From Pteria penguin (taxonomy: Eukaryota; Mollusca; Bivalvia; Pterioida; Pteriidae), in assembly GCA_035048485.1 (NCBI GenBank), contig CM068585.1:15977501-16041500 (forward strand): DNA of 64,000 bases, read 5' to 3'. The notes under the pieces are model-generated. The model searched no databases. It was given only the letters and a program-made list of their open reading frames with translations, and was not told the origin of the DNA. Made by a program: the position numbers and the translations under genes. Position 1 is the stretch's first letter, and every line of letters begins with the position of its first letter. Below, in pieces: positions 1-10,700 of this stretch.

Positions 1-1676
1 CTATCAAAAGAATTGTATAATCATGAAAGACTAAAGGTAACTAAAGCTGTGAAGAATGATTGGAATAATTATTTATAAATCTAATTTTTGTTATTGATAT
101 CATCTTGATTTCAGAAACTCATTTTCTTTGGTTCCATACAGGTAAATATTAATATCAAAAATAAATTAATCTTTAAAAAGTTAAAACCGTTGTGTGATAT
201 TTTAAAATGCGAATGATGTCTTACAAGGAAACAACGACGTTGTCGGTCATCATAAAACATTTCCAGAGATTGATCCTAGTATTGTAGACCACAACCCCAA
301 GACCAGATATAGTGTCGTTAGTGAACACTACGCGCCTCTCTTTGTTGTCGATCCATGTTATGTTTTGCCATAGCAGTGGGTACTCGCAAGCTGATAATTA
401 TACAAGATTAAAGCTGTGATTCATTCATACATAATATTCTCATTAGATAAACATTATTCATTGACTGAAAGACTGTGGGCTTATATTTATTCACAATGTT
501 GAAGTAATCTATTAGGACCACTGAGGAATATGTTTTATGAGATAAAAATCAAAATTATAAATGACATTTTCAGAAGAAACAATACTGTCCGTGAATTTCC
601 ACTATGGTACGTTGTTGTTAGTGCCATAGTCTTGTGACACCAGTTACTTTCGTATTTTACATTACTGACTCAGCCGTATGACAGAATTCACCATGGTAAT
701 ATACAGTATTTAATGTAATGAGATAAAAACACATAATGACTTCACAAAAATATTCGATTATAGTGCAGTTATAATACCGACTTAGGACGGTCATTTGACA
801 TGACAAGTCAATCAATTGGTGTGGTTAACCGGTTTACGGAAATTGTTATACTGTAAGAGATATGTAAAAACCACATAACAGAATCCACCATGGGTATATT
901 ACGACGAAAACAAAACTAATAATACAAATAGAACATCAAATATTACTATATAACATCACGAATTTGATGTAGGACGATCTGTTGACATGTTTAAAAGCAA
1001 AACACAGTATTATCTTACCTGCTAATACTTCGGTGAGGATAAAGGGAAGCAGCATATACATAGTTCCTTGATTTAATATTGAGACATTGCACATGCAATA
1101 CTGTCCAAGCACGATCTTATAAGGAAATGGAAATGTAATTAAAGAGTTCCCTTTATCACCATCTTTAAGAAAACATAGTTTTACATGTTACCAAAGGTGT
1201 TTAATGCTGAATGATGCAGGTAAATTGAAATCATCAAAGCGTTGACAAAGATAGGGAAAATAAGAAACGATCTATTGTTGCTTGTGATGATATCTAATGC
1301 ATTAAATATTAATATTCTATTTATAATTGAAATCTGAATAATGAAAACACCGTACGAACATTTTAGTTAATACCTTAATGATTAAGGAGTTTGGTTTCAG
1401 ATGTTATCTTCATGTTACTGTCACCTTTTGTAGGGTGTAACATATATTGACAGCGTTTCTTAAACGATGGCGTTATTCAAATTTGAAAAGTTTTAAGTAT
1501 TCTAAATATTGAAAAGAAAGACATCAGGCTCATAGGATTCAGTTTTAAAGAATACGTTTTAAATTGAATTCTCCTACGGCTACTGTTTTTGGTTAAAATT
1601 TGAATAAAATTGATATTAGACAGATGCTCGTTAATTGGACACAATACCTTGACAATCAATTCATGATCAATAAATT
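1..1676. other. AT-rich intergenic DNA, no gene seen
   Basis: No open frame here looks like protein and no convincing exon was found on either strand. Around 728-850 there is a reverse-strand match to a dispersed repeat also present at about 28430-28540 and 41290-41400; the shared core on the minus strand runs 'aaccggttaaccac' then 'gaccgtcctaagtcgg'. A second short shared block, 'gacaccagttactttcg', lies near 637 and again near 49020. Confidence 0.5.
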
Positions 1677-1678
1677 TG

Positions 1679-2395
1679 TTGAATAAATATAGAACATATA
1701 TATCTTTTAATTTTGTGCACCAGATGCGCATTTCGACAACTTATGTCTCTTCAGTGATGCTCGTGACCGAATGGTTGAAATTCTAATACCGTATAAATAT
1801 ATGAAGAACAGTATTAAAACCAAAATGCGGGCCAAAAAATAAATCTAAGGACAGAGCTATGCATGAGGGAGATACTGCTTAGTTTTAGAGTGATTTACAT
1901 AATTTCAAGTATATATTTCATGTCGTTACAAAAGCACTGAAAACTTGACTTATGATGCCCTCGGGGACTATCAGTCCACCAGCAGTGACACCGGCCTAGT
2001 GGTTATAATAAATATAGAACATATATACCTTTTAATTTTATGCACCAGATGTGCATTTAGACAACTTATGTCTCCTCAGTGATGCTCGTGACCGAGTGGT
2101 TGGAGTTCTAATACCGTATAAATATATGAAGAGCAGGATTAAACCAAAATGACCGAAAAAGCGAGCCAAAAATAAATCTAAGGACAGAGCTATGCATGAA
2201 GGAGATACTGCTTAGTTTCAGAGTGATTTACATAATTTCATGACGAAAAATTTCAAGTATATATTTCATGTCAGTACAAAAGCACTGAAAACTAGACTTA
2301 TGATGCCCTCGGGCACTATCAATCCACCAGCAGTGACACCGGCCTAGTGGTTATAATAAATATAGAACATATATACTTTTTAATTTTGTGCACCA
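1679..2395 (+). repeat. Dispersed bivalve-type repeat, two tandem copies plus a partial third
   Basis: A unit of about 330-350 bp starts with 'aataaatatagaacatatat' at about 1682, 2007 and 2354. It carries the motif 'accagatgcgcatttcgaca', then 'gtctcttcagtgatgctcgtg', and ends with 'ccaccagcagtgacaccgg'. The same unit recurs in tandem at 39254-39955, inverted at about 40660-40785, and diverged at about 2640-2710 and 5619-5860. The first two units differ by small indels. I recognise the motif as common in bivalve genomes from memory; the element class is not clear from the sequence. Confidence 0.8.
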
Positions 2396-2997
2396 GACGC
2401 ATGAATAGAAGATACGGCTTAATATCGTGCAGTAATACATGTATCATCAAATTGAAAAATCCAGAGTATATTTTAAACATTTGTGTATCTAAATTTATAT
2501 TAATAGAACGTATAGTACTTGATTTCAAGACAAGGCAATGTTGAAATCAATTACTATGTGATAACCTCTGCAACCAGATCAAATACACATATTATTTAAT
2601 AACGCTACTCGTGTATATATCTTAAAACCAATACATACCTATATTAATCTAATGCATCATTTGTTATCTCGACAACCCATGTCTCTCTAGTAATGTTCAT
2701 AACCAAAACAATGTAAATTCAAAATATTTTAATATGGGAGAGATATTTATGTATCTGATTATTTTGAAAATTAAATATGTTTGAACTAAAATATTTCAAA
2801 GACAAACCAATTACAAAAGTTACCTAAACCACAAAGGCCAACTAGGGATAGAGTTATATATGACGCCGACACTATTTATAAAATATCACAAAAGGTATAT
2901 GTCTTAGGTTGGTAAGCTGAAGTTACTCATTACATTATATGGTAATCCAGGTCTTACTGAAAATGGAGGAAAGACTACGTGTGCAAATGTCGCTATA
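2396..2997. other. AT-rich intergenic DNA
   Basis: Nothing coding was seen. A weak copy of the dispersed repeat ('ttatctcgacaacccatgtctctctagtaatg') lies near 2660-2700. Confidence 0.4.
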
Positions 2998-3753
2998 TAT
3001 GTAAAGATGATGGATAAATCCAAACCACAAGTCCAAAAATCATAAAACCAGAGGACATACAAAATCAGTGAAAATGAAAAACAAATGGAAAATAACAAAA
3101 TATGTCTACTTGAAGAGCATATGTGAACCCCTGTGATGGAGTGAGATCAGGTGCCCGGGGAGAGTAAGCATCTTCTGCTTGCTAGCAACACCCGTCACAT
3201 ATACCCCGTAGAAAGAGTCAAATCGTGTGAATTCCATATGTATTTATATACGGAGAAGTCGAAGTAGGTAACCTTCTAGTACAGAAGGTGTCAAATCTGT
3301 GTAAAATGATGAGCAGCTTAACTGAAAGTCGCCTAGCCCTCAGAACAAAGTCATTGTAATTTGAACATGCTCTGGAATAACGTATTAACTGAGATATGAA
3401 TACGCCGTATGCGGGCGATGATGGAATGTTGCTACTTATGAAGGGAAAGTTTGTGATAGCGAAATTGAAATCGTCACGTTTGTCATAGAGTGAGGTGTTC
3501 AATTGACCATTAATGTCGAAAGACAACATAATATCTAAATACGAAGTAGAATTACTATTTTCTGTGGTTTCTTTGACCTCCAGTTCACTTGGACAGATGA
3601 TGCTAAGGTAATCCGCGAATGAAGGATTATTGATTGAAAGAAAGTCATCTATATATCTGTAAGTAAAATTGAAGCCAAGAGCCAATTGTGTTTTTCCTTG
3701 CGAAAGCAAGGACTGAATGAACTCAGCTTCGTATGAGTAAAGGAATATACGTG
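2998..3753 (-). pseudogene. Reverse transcriptase relic, copy A (Penelope-like, tentative)
   Basis: On the minus strand a 163-residue open stretch (3218-3709) holds the RT catalytic box as YRYIDDF, followed by a conserved block containing SYLDIMLSFDINGQL, a DKRDDFNFAI segment and a QLIRYSRACSNYNDF segment. That order and wording match reverse transcriptases abundant in molluscs, which I place tentatively with Penelope-like elements. The copy lacks the N-terminal half of the RT. Compared with copy B it has lost about 145 bp near 3310, which joins the RT directly to 3' noncoding sequence and changes the C-terminus. The 3' end, 'ctatccatcatctttaca' read on the minus strand, is shared with copies B and C. 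It is a dead 5'-truncated insertion. Confidence 0.8.
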
Positions 3754-4634
3754 TATTAAATGAATATTACAATGACATTATTATGAAATTAAGAGTTTCA
3801 TATATAAAATGATAATGGAAATTACCGCGTAGACATACACTACGGTATTTATGTAAAAACTTCGTCAGTTAATAGTATAACGAAAGTAGGATAATTACAT
3901 TATAATGCTATTTTATTAATTTATTTTAATCAATTAAATTATGTATTTATTTCTTATTTGTTTATTTTTTATAATTTATTTATGTATTTATTCCAATTTA
4001 TGTATTTATTATTGGTGTTTTTAATTTATCTATTTTTCATAATATATGAATACCATTATTATCATCATTATTATTAATTTCAGCATTATTTTTTCTTATT
4101 ATTATTATTACTATTATAAAATAAAAATAAATTTCATTATGTTCGGAATTGTATTCAGTATTTTAAAAATTCATCCCTTAACTCATAAGCGTTTTATTTA
4201 ATTCTAAATATTGCCTACACGCACACAGTAATATGTTCTTATATTCAAATATAAAATGTATATATCGAATATCCATCAAATCCTTCTCTATGTACATGTT
4301 AATACAAGTTTTAAGTTGTAAGCAAGCGAACGTGGCCAAGCGCTTGAACGCGGCAGTCAAGTGCGTTAACGCGGTCTCGAAAATAAGTTCACGTGGAAAT
4401 CTGTGTTAACGTAGACGCGTGTGCTCAGCAGTCCTGAGCGCACGGGGAAAGCAAACTTCACGTTAACGCGACGTTAACATAATGTTATGTTAGGACTGCA
4501 CCTCACTGTACGTTGCACAAACACATTCATCTTTGGACTATCTTCTCCGTTTGTTCCTGTTGAATTTGATTGCGGATGCAAATGCTCAACAGGAGATGCT
4601 TACTCCGCAAGGGTACCAGATCTGAACCCTTACT
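3754..4634. other. Intergenic: AT-rich stretch, then a CpG-rich block
   Basis: 3900-4140 is low-complexity AT-rich DNA with runs of ATT and TTTA. 4321-4500 is unusually rich in CpG for this window and contains four copies of the palindrome GTTAAC, several as (C)GTTAACG. No gene was recognised. Downstream exons of the minus-strand fragment at 4635-5505 would have to lie here or further left, but none was identified. Confidence 0.4.
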
Positions 4635-4769
4635 TCAAAGAAGTTCATGAATATCTATGAAGATGCTTTGTTGAGAGTACTCCAGAGGCATGACGTCAAC
4701 TCCTGTCATATTTCTTAAGAGATCTGCGTTCACCAATTCTGCTATTGCGTTATGTGCCATATCTATTTT
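4635..4769 (-). pseudogene. Exon-like segment 2 of a possible M13 (neprilysin-like) peptidase remnant
   Basis: Read on the minus strand after an acceptor (ttttctgtgatttacag-type tract ending at 4770), the frame gives 44 residues beginning KIDMAHNAIAELVNADLL and ending IFIDIHELL, then TGA at 4637-4635. A consensus donor, GTAAGG, starts at 4633, just after the stop, which suggests that the exon once read through. It joins in phase 0 to the segment at 5403-5505. The alignment I have in mind is the M13 region between the GWP motif and the 'idqp' strand, where family members continue well past this point. The match is from memory and short. It could also be an unrelated terminal exon. No zinc-binding HExxH exon was found in the window. 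Confidence 0.4.
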
Positions 4770-5402
4770 CTGTAAATCACATCAAATAAAACATGATCAT
4801 TCAAATTCTTATAGTAAACTTTGAAAGGTAAAAGTATATGTGTTTAATAAAGAAATTCAGATAATTTAAAATATGGTGTCTTCAGTACGTAAGTAGATTG
4901 AAGGGTGGCTTATCAGGGCTTTAGGTTGATTTAACCGGTAACGTGTTTGAATTCAGCAATTGAACACCTAGTTAATCTATCTTAGGTACATATGACCCCA
5001 CAAGCTGTGTCCATCGCATATAGGTTATATAGGTAGGGTAGGTTTCGTAAGAATTCACGTATTTGGATATATATGTGTGAAGTAATAACATTCGGCAGCT
5101 ATGCTTACACTTTTCCCATTAAGTGGGAGTAACTAAAAATTAATTTGTTAATGAAATGAAATGATAGAAATGATTAAAATACAGCAGCAAATCATTAGAA
5201 TAGTACTTTAAAATTTCTATTAAAAGAAAAAGAAGTAACAATGGAATCGTAAACTAATAATTGTTATAATATAAAGTAATAAGGTAAAGTTGAATATACG
5301 TGTCTACGTACCTACATAAGGGGTCTTGGATAATGGCCAAGGAGAGAGTGTACCAGAGTTTCTGTGTTTACTAAATGTCAATGGCGTTCTCTCCTGTTAC
5401 AC
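4770..5402. other. Intron-like AT-rich DNA between two minus-strand exon-like segments
   Basis: No coding signal was seen. It would be the intron joining 5403 to 4769, with donor GTGTAA (a weaker GT site) at 5402 and acceptor TTTACAG at 4776-4770. Confidence 0.35.
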
Positions 5403-5505
5403 TGGTATCCTCCAGTCTAGAATACTGTCCACCAGCATTTGAATACCGGGCATTCTTTGCTTGTCTTCAATCGCCGAGTAAACAAACATGCAAGCAAATA
5501 AAACT
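5403..5505 (-). pseudogene. Exon-like segment 1 of a possible M13 (neprilysin-like) peptidase remnant
   Basis: Minus-strand acceptor 'tttatattcgcag' ends at 5506. One nucleotide completes a previous codon, then 34 open codons read VLFACMFVYSAIEDKQRMPG and end in LDWRIP. The pattern hydrophobic-x-x-CM-x(5)-I-E..P..L..W.(I)P resembles the M13 peptidase segment 'y.sCm....ie..g..Pl..ll...ggWP'. Together with the next segment it gives 78 residues against a full family length of about 700, so this is at most a fragment. No upstream exon carrying the family's 'dPCddFy.yaCg' block was found between here and 7.5 kb. The call is an inference from a remembered pattern. Confidence 0.4.
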
Positions 5506-6420
5506 CTGCGAATATAAAACACTTGTGACGGATTACTAGAGGGATGTGTAGATGAAGTAGGACCCCTTATTGATATCTACTGGATCACGCCTGTGGCTAT
5601 GACAGACGAACACATTTATTATCCCGATCTATTGTATAAATAAATATTACAACATAAATACGTGTATGAAATTAATGTGTCGTATATACATTTCGACAAG
5701 ACATGTATCTCTTTAGTGATGCTAAAAGCGGCATCTGTGGAAATCCAAGGTGTATATAATTGAAAGGCAAACAAATACTCAAACTGATTTAAAATTAAGA
5801 GCCCAATAACCAATCTATGATTACAGCTGTACATGAGGGAGATACTCCTTTATTTAAGATTACTTTACAATACGACAATTCATAAAATTTCAACTGTTGA
5901 GCTATTGTCATACACACAGTATTAATAAAACAGCATGGCGAAGCAAATAATACTTGATAGTGTTTGGGTATGTGGCATTAAATAATAATAATGCTTAAAT
6001 TGTTTTAAGAATTTAGGCAGCTTCCGAAATGGGTGGGTTTATTGGTTTTTGACATTATTTTGTCATTCAATTTTTACATTATCTTTTTTAATCAAACATA
6101 CATATTGAGATCAATCACAATGACTTACATTTCGGTATTTGTTAAGATGACATAGACAAACATTTTATTTCTTACAAAAAGCAGTTACTTTTGTAAAGAT
6201 GACAGATAATATTCAAGAAAACATCTGTGACAAAGAAAGGACAGTTTGTTAAACAAGAATTAAAAACAGTGAATGCTGACAAAACATAGTTACGTGTACT
6301 TCTAACTATATGTATACACTCACATATGAATTTTACCGAATTGTATGGCGTTATTTTAGTTTACAGATAGCTGTAAGTATAATGGCTGCACAAAACATAA
6401 ATGCACAACGCATCAATGTT
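5506..6420. other. Intergenic DNA with a diverged dispersed-repeat copy
   Basis: About 5619-5860 is a diverged copy of the repeat seen at 1679-2395 ('catttcgacaagacatgtatctctttagtgatgct'). The rest is AT-rich with no gene signal. The 71-residue open frame at 5619-5834 (minus) is only the antisense of this repeat. Confidence 0.5.
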
Positions 6421-6669
6421 TAAAGGGGGCCAGGTAGCGCAGTTGGTAGCGCGCTCGCTTCTCACCAATGCGACCCTGGTTCGATTCCCGGTGTGGTATG
6501 TAAGATGGTGGGGCTGTCACCAACCTGGTTTCGTGGGGTTTTCTCCGGGTACTCCGGTTTCCTCCCAGACAAACGACACCCTTACGCCAAGATCCGTGCC
6601 AACGAGCAAGATTTATATAAGTTGTTAACTTGTTTCTTAATCGTTGTAAAATAAATAAAGTTTAAAAAA
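6421..6669 (+). mobile_element. tRNA-derived SINE with 9-bp target-site duplication
   Basis: The 5' part is tRNA-like, with RNA polymerase III promoter boxes: A box TAGCGCAGTTGG at about 6434 and B box GGTTCGATTCC at about 6478. A conserved central block follows ('gtggggttttctccgggtac', 'tccggtttcctccca'), which I recognise as the deeply conserved Nin/Meta-type SINE core. The A-rich tail ends near 6669. The repeat 'atcaatgtt' flanks the element at 6412-6420 and 6670-6678. The short plus-strand open frame inside it is not a gene. Confidence 0.85.
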
Positions 6670-6678
6670 ATCAATGTT

Positions 6679-7048
6679 ATCAATCAATAAATTCCCTATT
6701 TATAAATAACAATATTTTTTATTTGTTGCTTGTTTTACGTCACACCAAAATTATATCACTTGTCTAGTGACGGCACCAATCAGGTTCTCTGTATTACACT
6801 CATCCGAAGCAGTTAGGAAATCACCAAGGCGACGTGGGAACTCGGATTTTACTTATCGTCCAAACGACAAAACCCCGACGAACCGCCGCCTGGACTTGAA
6901 CTAGGACTTCTCAGTTACTAAGTATAAATATAAATAATTACTTGATGCATCTTTCCGAATACACGATAAAACCCTCAAAGTTCGTTATTTACTTACACAT
7001 TACTGCTTATTTTTCTTTTACCTTTTTGTTTTTTGGTTTATTTTATGA

Positions 7049-7118
<70 letters not shown>

Positions 7119-7578
7119 TATCTATTTTCCTTTTCAGGTAGCCCTTAGTCGACATGTGCGGAGAAAATATGACGTTGTTTTGCATTTCTATATATTCACA
7201 TATCGACGGCTAATGTCATGATTACATAACTTTTGATCCACAATATAAAGAGTACGTATAAGGTCATTTTGATTTGGAGATTGTGAAGCATATATATTCA
7301 GTATTCACGTAAATCGTCAGATTTAATATCATAAGCTTATCTGTGCAATTTTTCATATACAAAGACATTGGTCCTTTTCTTATCAGGTGCGACCTTCTTA
7401 AGGGTTTTATTAACTTTATTTTCGATGAACTTCTCTTTCTTCAAAGTCACATTCGAAGGATCAGCTGTGATCAAGTCTTGGTGACGAGATAGTTTTTCAC
7501 TTAATAAAATTAAAGTTTATCATTCAGATCAACTGAAAAACGCTAAACATTCCCTCAATTTTTCTAATTCGATTCAGG
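6679..7578. other. Intergenic DNA upstream of the 545-aa membrane protein gene
   Basis: It holds a (ATT)n microsatellite at 7050-7118 and a 6740-6910 stretch with a more mixed base composition but no recognisable frame. A strong splice-acceptor-like tract, 'tttttctaattcgattcag', ends at 7578, 16 bases before the start codon of the next gene. The gene may therefore have an upstream noncoding exon in this region that I cannot place. No clear TATA box was found. Confidence 0.4.
7050..7118 (+). repeat. (ATT)n microsatellite
   Basis: About 23 perfect ATT triplets in a row. The open frames of poly-Ile and poly-Leu here are artefacts. Confidence 0.98.
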
Positions 7579-7594
7579 CATATACTGAGTGGAA

Positions 7595-7711
7595 ATGAAT
7601 TTAACAATAGCTATTGTTTTTTTGTTATTCACATTGTCGTTTGTGAGTGGGAGATATCTCGGAGGAACAGTAAAATGGTATTGCCAGTCATGTATCAATG
7701 GCCGTAACTTG
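7595..7711 (+). CDS. Exon 1 of the EGF membrane protein gene: signal peptide
   Basis: 39 codons ending in phase 0 at donor TTG|GTATGT. The ATG at 7595 is chosen because it opens a typical signal peptide (charged-poor start, hydrophobic core IAIVFLLFTL, small residues before the cleavage site SFVSG). The mature part starts RYLGGTVKWYCQSC. Confidence 0.85.
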
Positions 7712-10700
7712 GTATGTATAGATAATCTAAAATGCACTTTTACACCGAGTTACATCATTTTGGTGTACAAAAAATTAAGTTTTGTCAATATAATTTCAGT
7801 ATACGCACATTGTACACTTGATATAATGTTATAAAGATTACATAATCATTCAGATATATATTACTTGTAATATAGTCGTCCAGTATCTTTGTGACTCAAC
7901 TCCTGTGTTACCATATGTTTTCAATGCTCAGCATTCGGTTTGGTTAAAGTTTTGTTAATTTTCGTTAATTTTTAACATCTACATATACTTATTCATCATA
8001 CTAAAATTATTCACTTTTCTACTTTCCTTGAAACAATGTATAATTCTGATTCTTATTCATAAGATACGTTAATAACTTTTTCATCTTTTCATTTTTACAG
8101 ACAGTTCTTTTTTTTTCTTTCATTCGTATCAATCGGATAAAGTATATGTGTTCAGGTTGCATCGATAAAACCTTGTTCGGGATAAAAACACAACATACTG
8201 ATAGACATACTGTCTCGGTAAATGTATGTGGTGTTATGATTCTGAAATTACCTTAAAGGATAAATATATCAAAATATTATCAGATGTTTATGATGAAAAG
8301 GCGTCATAATGTCCTGACACAAATCTGACACAATCGTAATAGAACCATGCCATCATAAATACTTCCGAAAATTTCGCTCAATTATATGTTAATTCAGTGG
8401 TGAACACATGAAAATTATATTAGTAATTGATACCATATTTCTGCCACACACCTTTTTTTTAATTCTTTTGATTTATCAGACGTTATTTCGATTGTCATAT
8501 ATTTACACTGTATATCAACTTATCTGATAATGTAAAGATGATGGATAAATACAAACCACAAGTCCAAAAATCATAAAACCAGAGGACATACAAAATCAGT
8601 GAAAATGAAAAACAAATGGAAAATAACAAAATAGGTCTACTTGAAGAGCATATGTGAACCCCTGTGATGGAGTAAGATCAGGTGCCCGGGGAGAGTGAGC
8701 ATCTCCTGCTTGCTAGCAACACCCGTCACATATACCTAGTAGAAAGAGTCAAATCGTGTGAATTCCATATGTATTTATATATGGAGAAGTAGAAGTAGGT
8801 AATCTTCTAGTACAGAAGGTGTCAAATCTGTGTAAAATGATCGGAATCGGTCTCAGTCCAGAATATCATTTAAAAGTCTGGATAACGAGATATCATATGG
8901 AGTGATAAGAGTCTCGTAACGACCGTAGAACTTCCTCAGTGACTTGTTAGTCTAGCACATATATAACCCTGGTTGAGCAGATTAACTGAAAGTCGCCTAG
9001 CCCTCAGAACAAAGTCATTGTAATTTGAACATGCTCTGGAATAACGTATTAACTGAGATATGAATACGCCGTATGCGTTGCTACTTATGAAAGGAAAGTT
9101 TGTGATAGCGAAATTGAAATCGTCACGTTTGTCATAGAGTGAGGTGTTCAATTGACCATTAATGTCGAAAGACAACATGATATCTAAATACGAAGTAGAA
9201 TTACTACTTTCTGTGGTTTCTTTTACCTCCAGTTCACTTGGATAGATGATGCTAAGGTAATCCGCGAATGAAGGATTATTAATTGAAAGCAAGTCCTCTA
9301 TATATCTGTAAGTAAAATTAAAGCCAAGAGCCAATTGGTTTTTTTTCATGCTAACTGTAACTTGTCAGAAAAAAATATTTACTTGTCACATATTATATTA
9401 ACTTGTCAGATATTATCTCAGCTTTAAAAAAAAAACCCAGAAAAAAATGAATAAACAAATAAGGAATTGATGTTACAAGTCGACATACTGACTTAATTGA
9501 TGTTACAAGTCGACATACTGACTTAATTGATGTTACAAGTCGACATACTGACTTAATTGATGTTACAAGTCGACATACTGACTTAATTGATGTTACAAGT
9601 CGACATACTGACCTAATTCTCTCTGATAAGTTCATGGTAGTAGATGCGTGACCATTTCAAGTAAAATGTATTGCGAGCTTTTGTACAAATTATCTGGAGA
9701 TTTCTTTGACAAACATATGTTTTTATGTTTATATGTGTATACAATATAGATATACAAATACACGGAGATAATTGGGAGATCTATTAACGCTCTAGTTTTT
9801 GCTTAGTGCATTAGAAGTCCAAACTCATGACACGTCGGTCTCGAGTCAAATGCAAGCAAAGTACCAGCTAAGTTTCATAAAGACTATGACGCTGTTTCTG
9901 TAGAAAATAGATTTAGTTGCTTATCAAACTAATACTCATTTTGACCGAGTATCACATAAGTTTTTATTTTACGTGTCTCTTTCTTAATCTTTACTTCGTC
10001 GTTAGTTTGGCGATAATAGAGACTTTTAATACAGACCACAAATTATGTCTTACCGCTTCGATTCCAATAAATAAATTTTGATTTAAAATATGGAATATCT
10101 CTTTCAGTTTCAACAATATTAAAGTCAATCGCTTCCTTTACTCATGCCCAAGTTCATTGCGCTCAACTTAATGGTGATGGCAACTTCCTTAACGTACCCC
10201 CATCAACGCCGAGATTTCGATGTTTAACTAAAAGTCGTGCTGCAGATCGAAAATTCGTTTCAGTGTTAAAATGTACAACGATTTTAGTGTCTCGCAGAAT
10301 GTTAATCAGTAGACTATGCAGAAAACTATAATCTACTCTCTATGGTTATAAATTGCAGTTATCATCTTAAATATTGATCTTTTTCATAAATAATACAAAA
10401 TGTTATAATACCGGATTTTATTATAGTAAGTCATAAAGAATTCTATAAACGTTTTAACACTTACATCCTTAAAAACATGTAAATGCAATTTAAATTATTG
10501 TAAATCCAAATGTGTATTGATGAAAAATTAGTCATTCAGAGAATTAAAGGCTGTCTTACAAGTACGTCGCTAATTCTGTTTTTGTCTAATCAGAACATAT
10601 CTTGCAGTGTTTATTCATTTTAAAAGTTTTACAGATTTTTTGTATGACACATTCCAATAAAGCATCAGAAACGACTGTTATAATAAGGATTAAACTACAC

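Noticed and set aside
6425..6497. A functional tRNA gene
   Set aside because: The tRNA-like part is the head of a SINE with a conserved core, tail and target-site duplication; the cloverleaf is imperfect.
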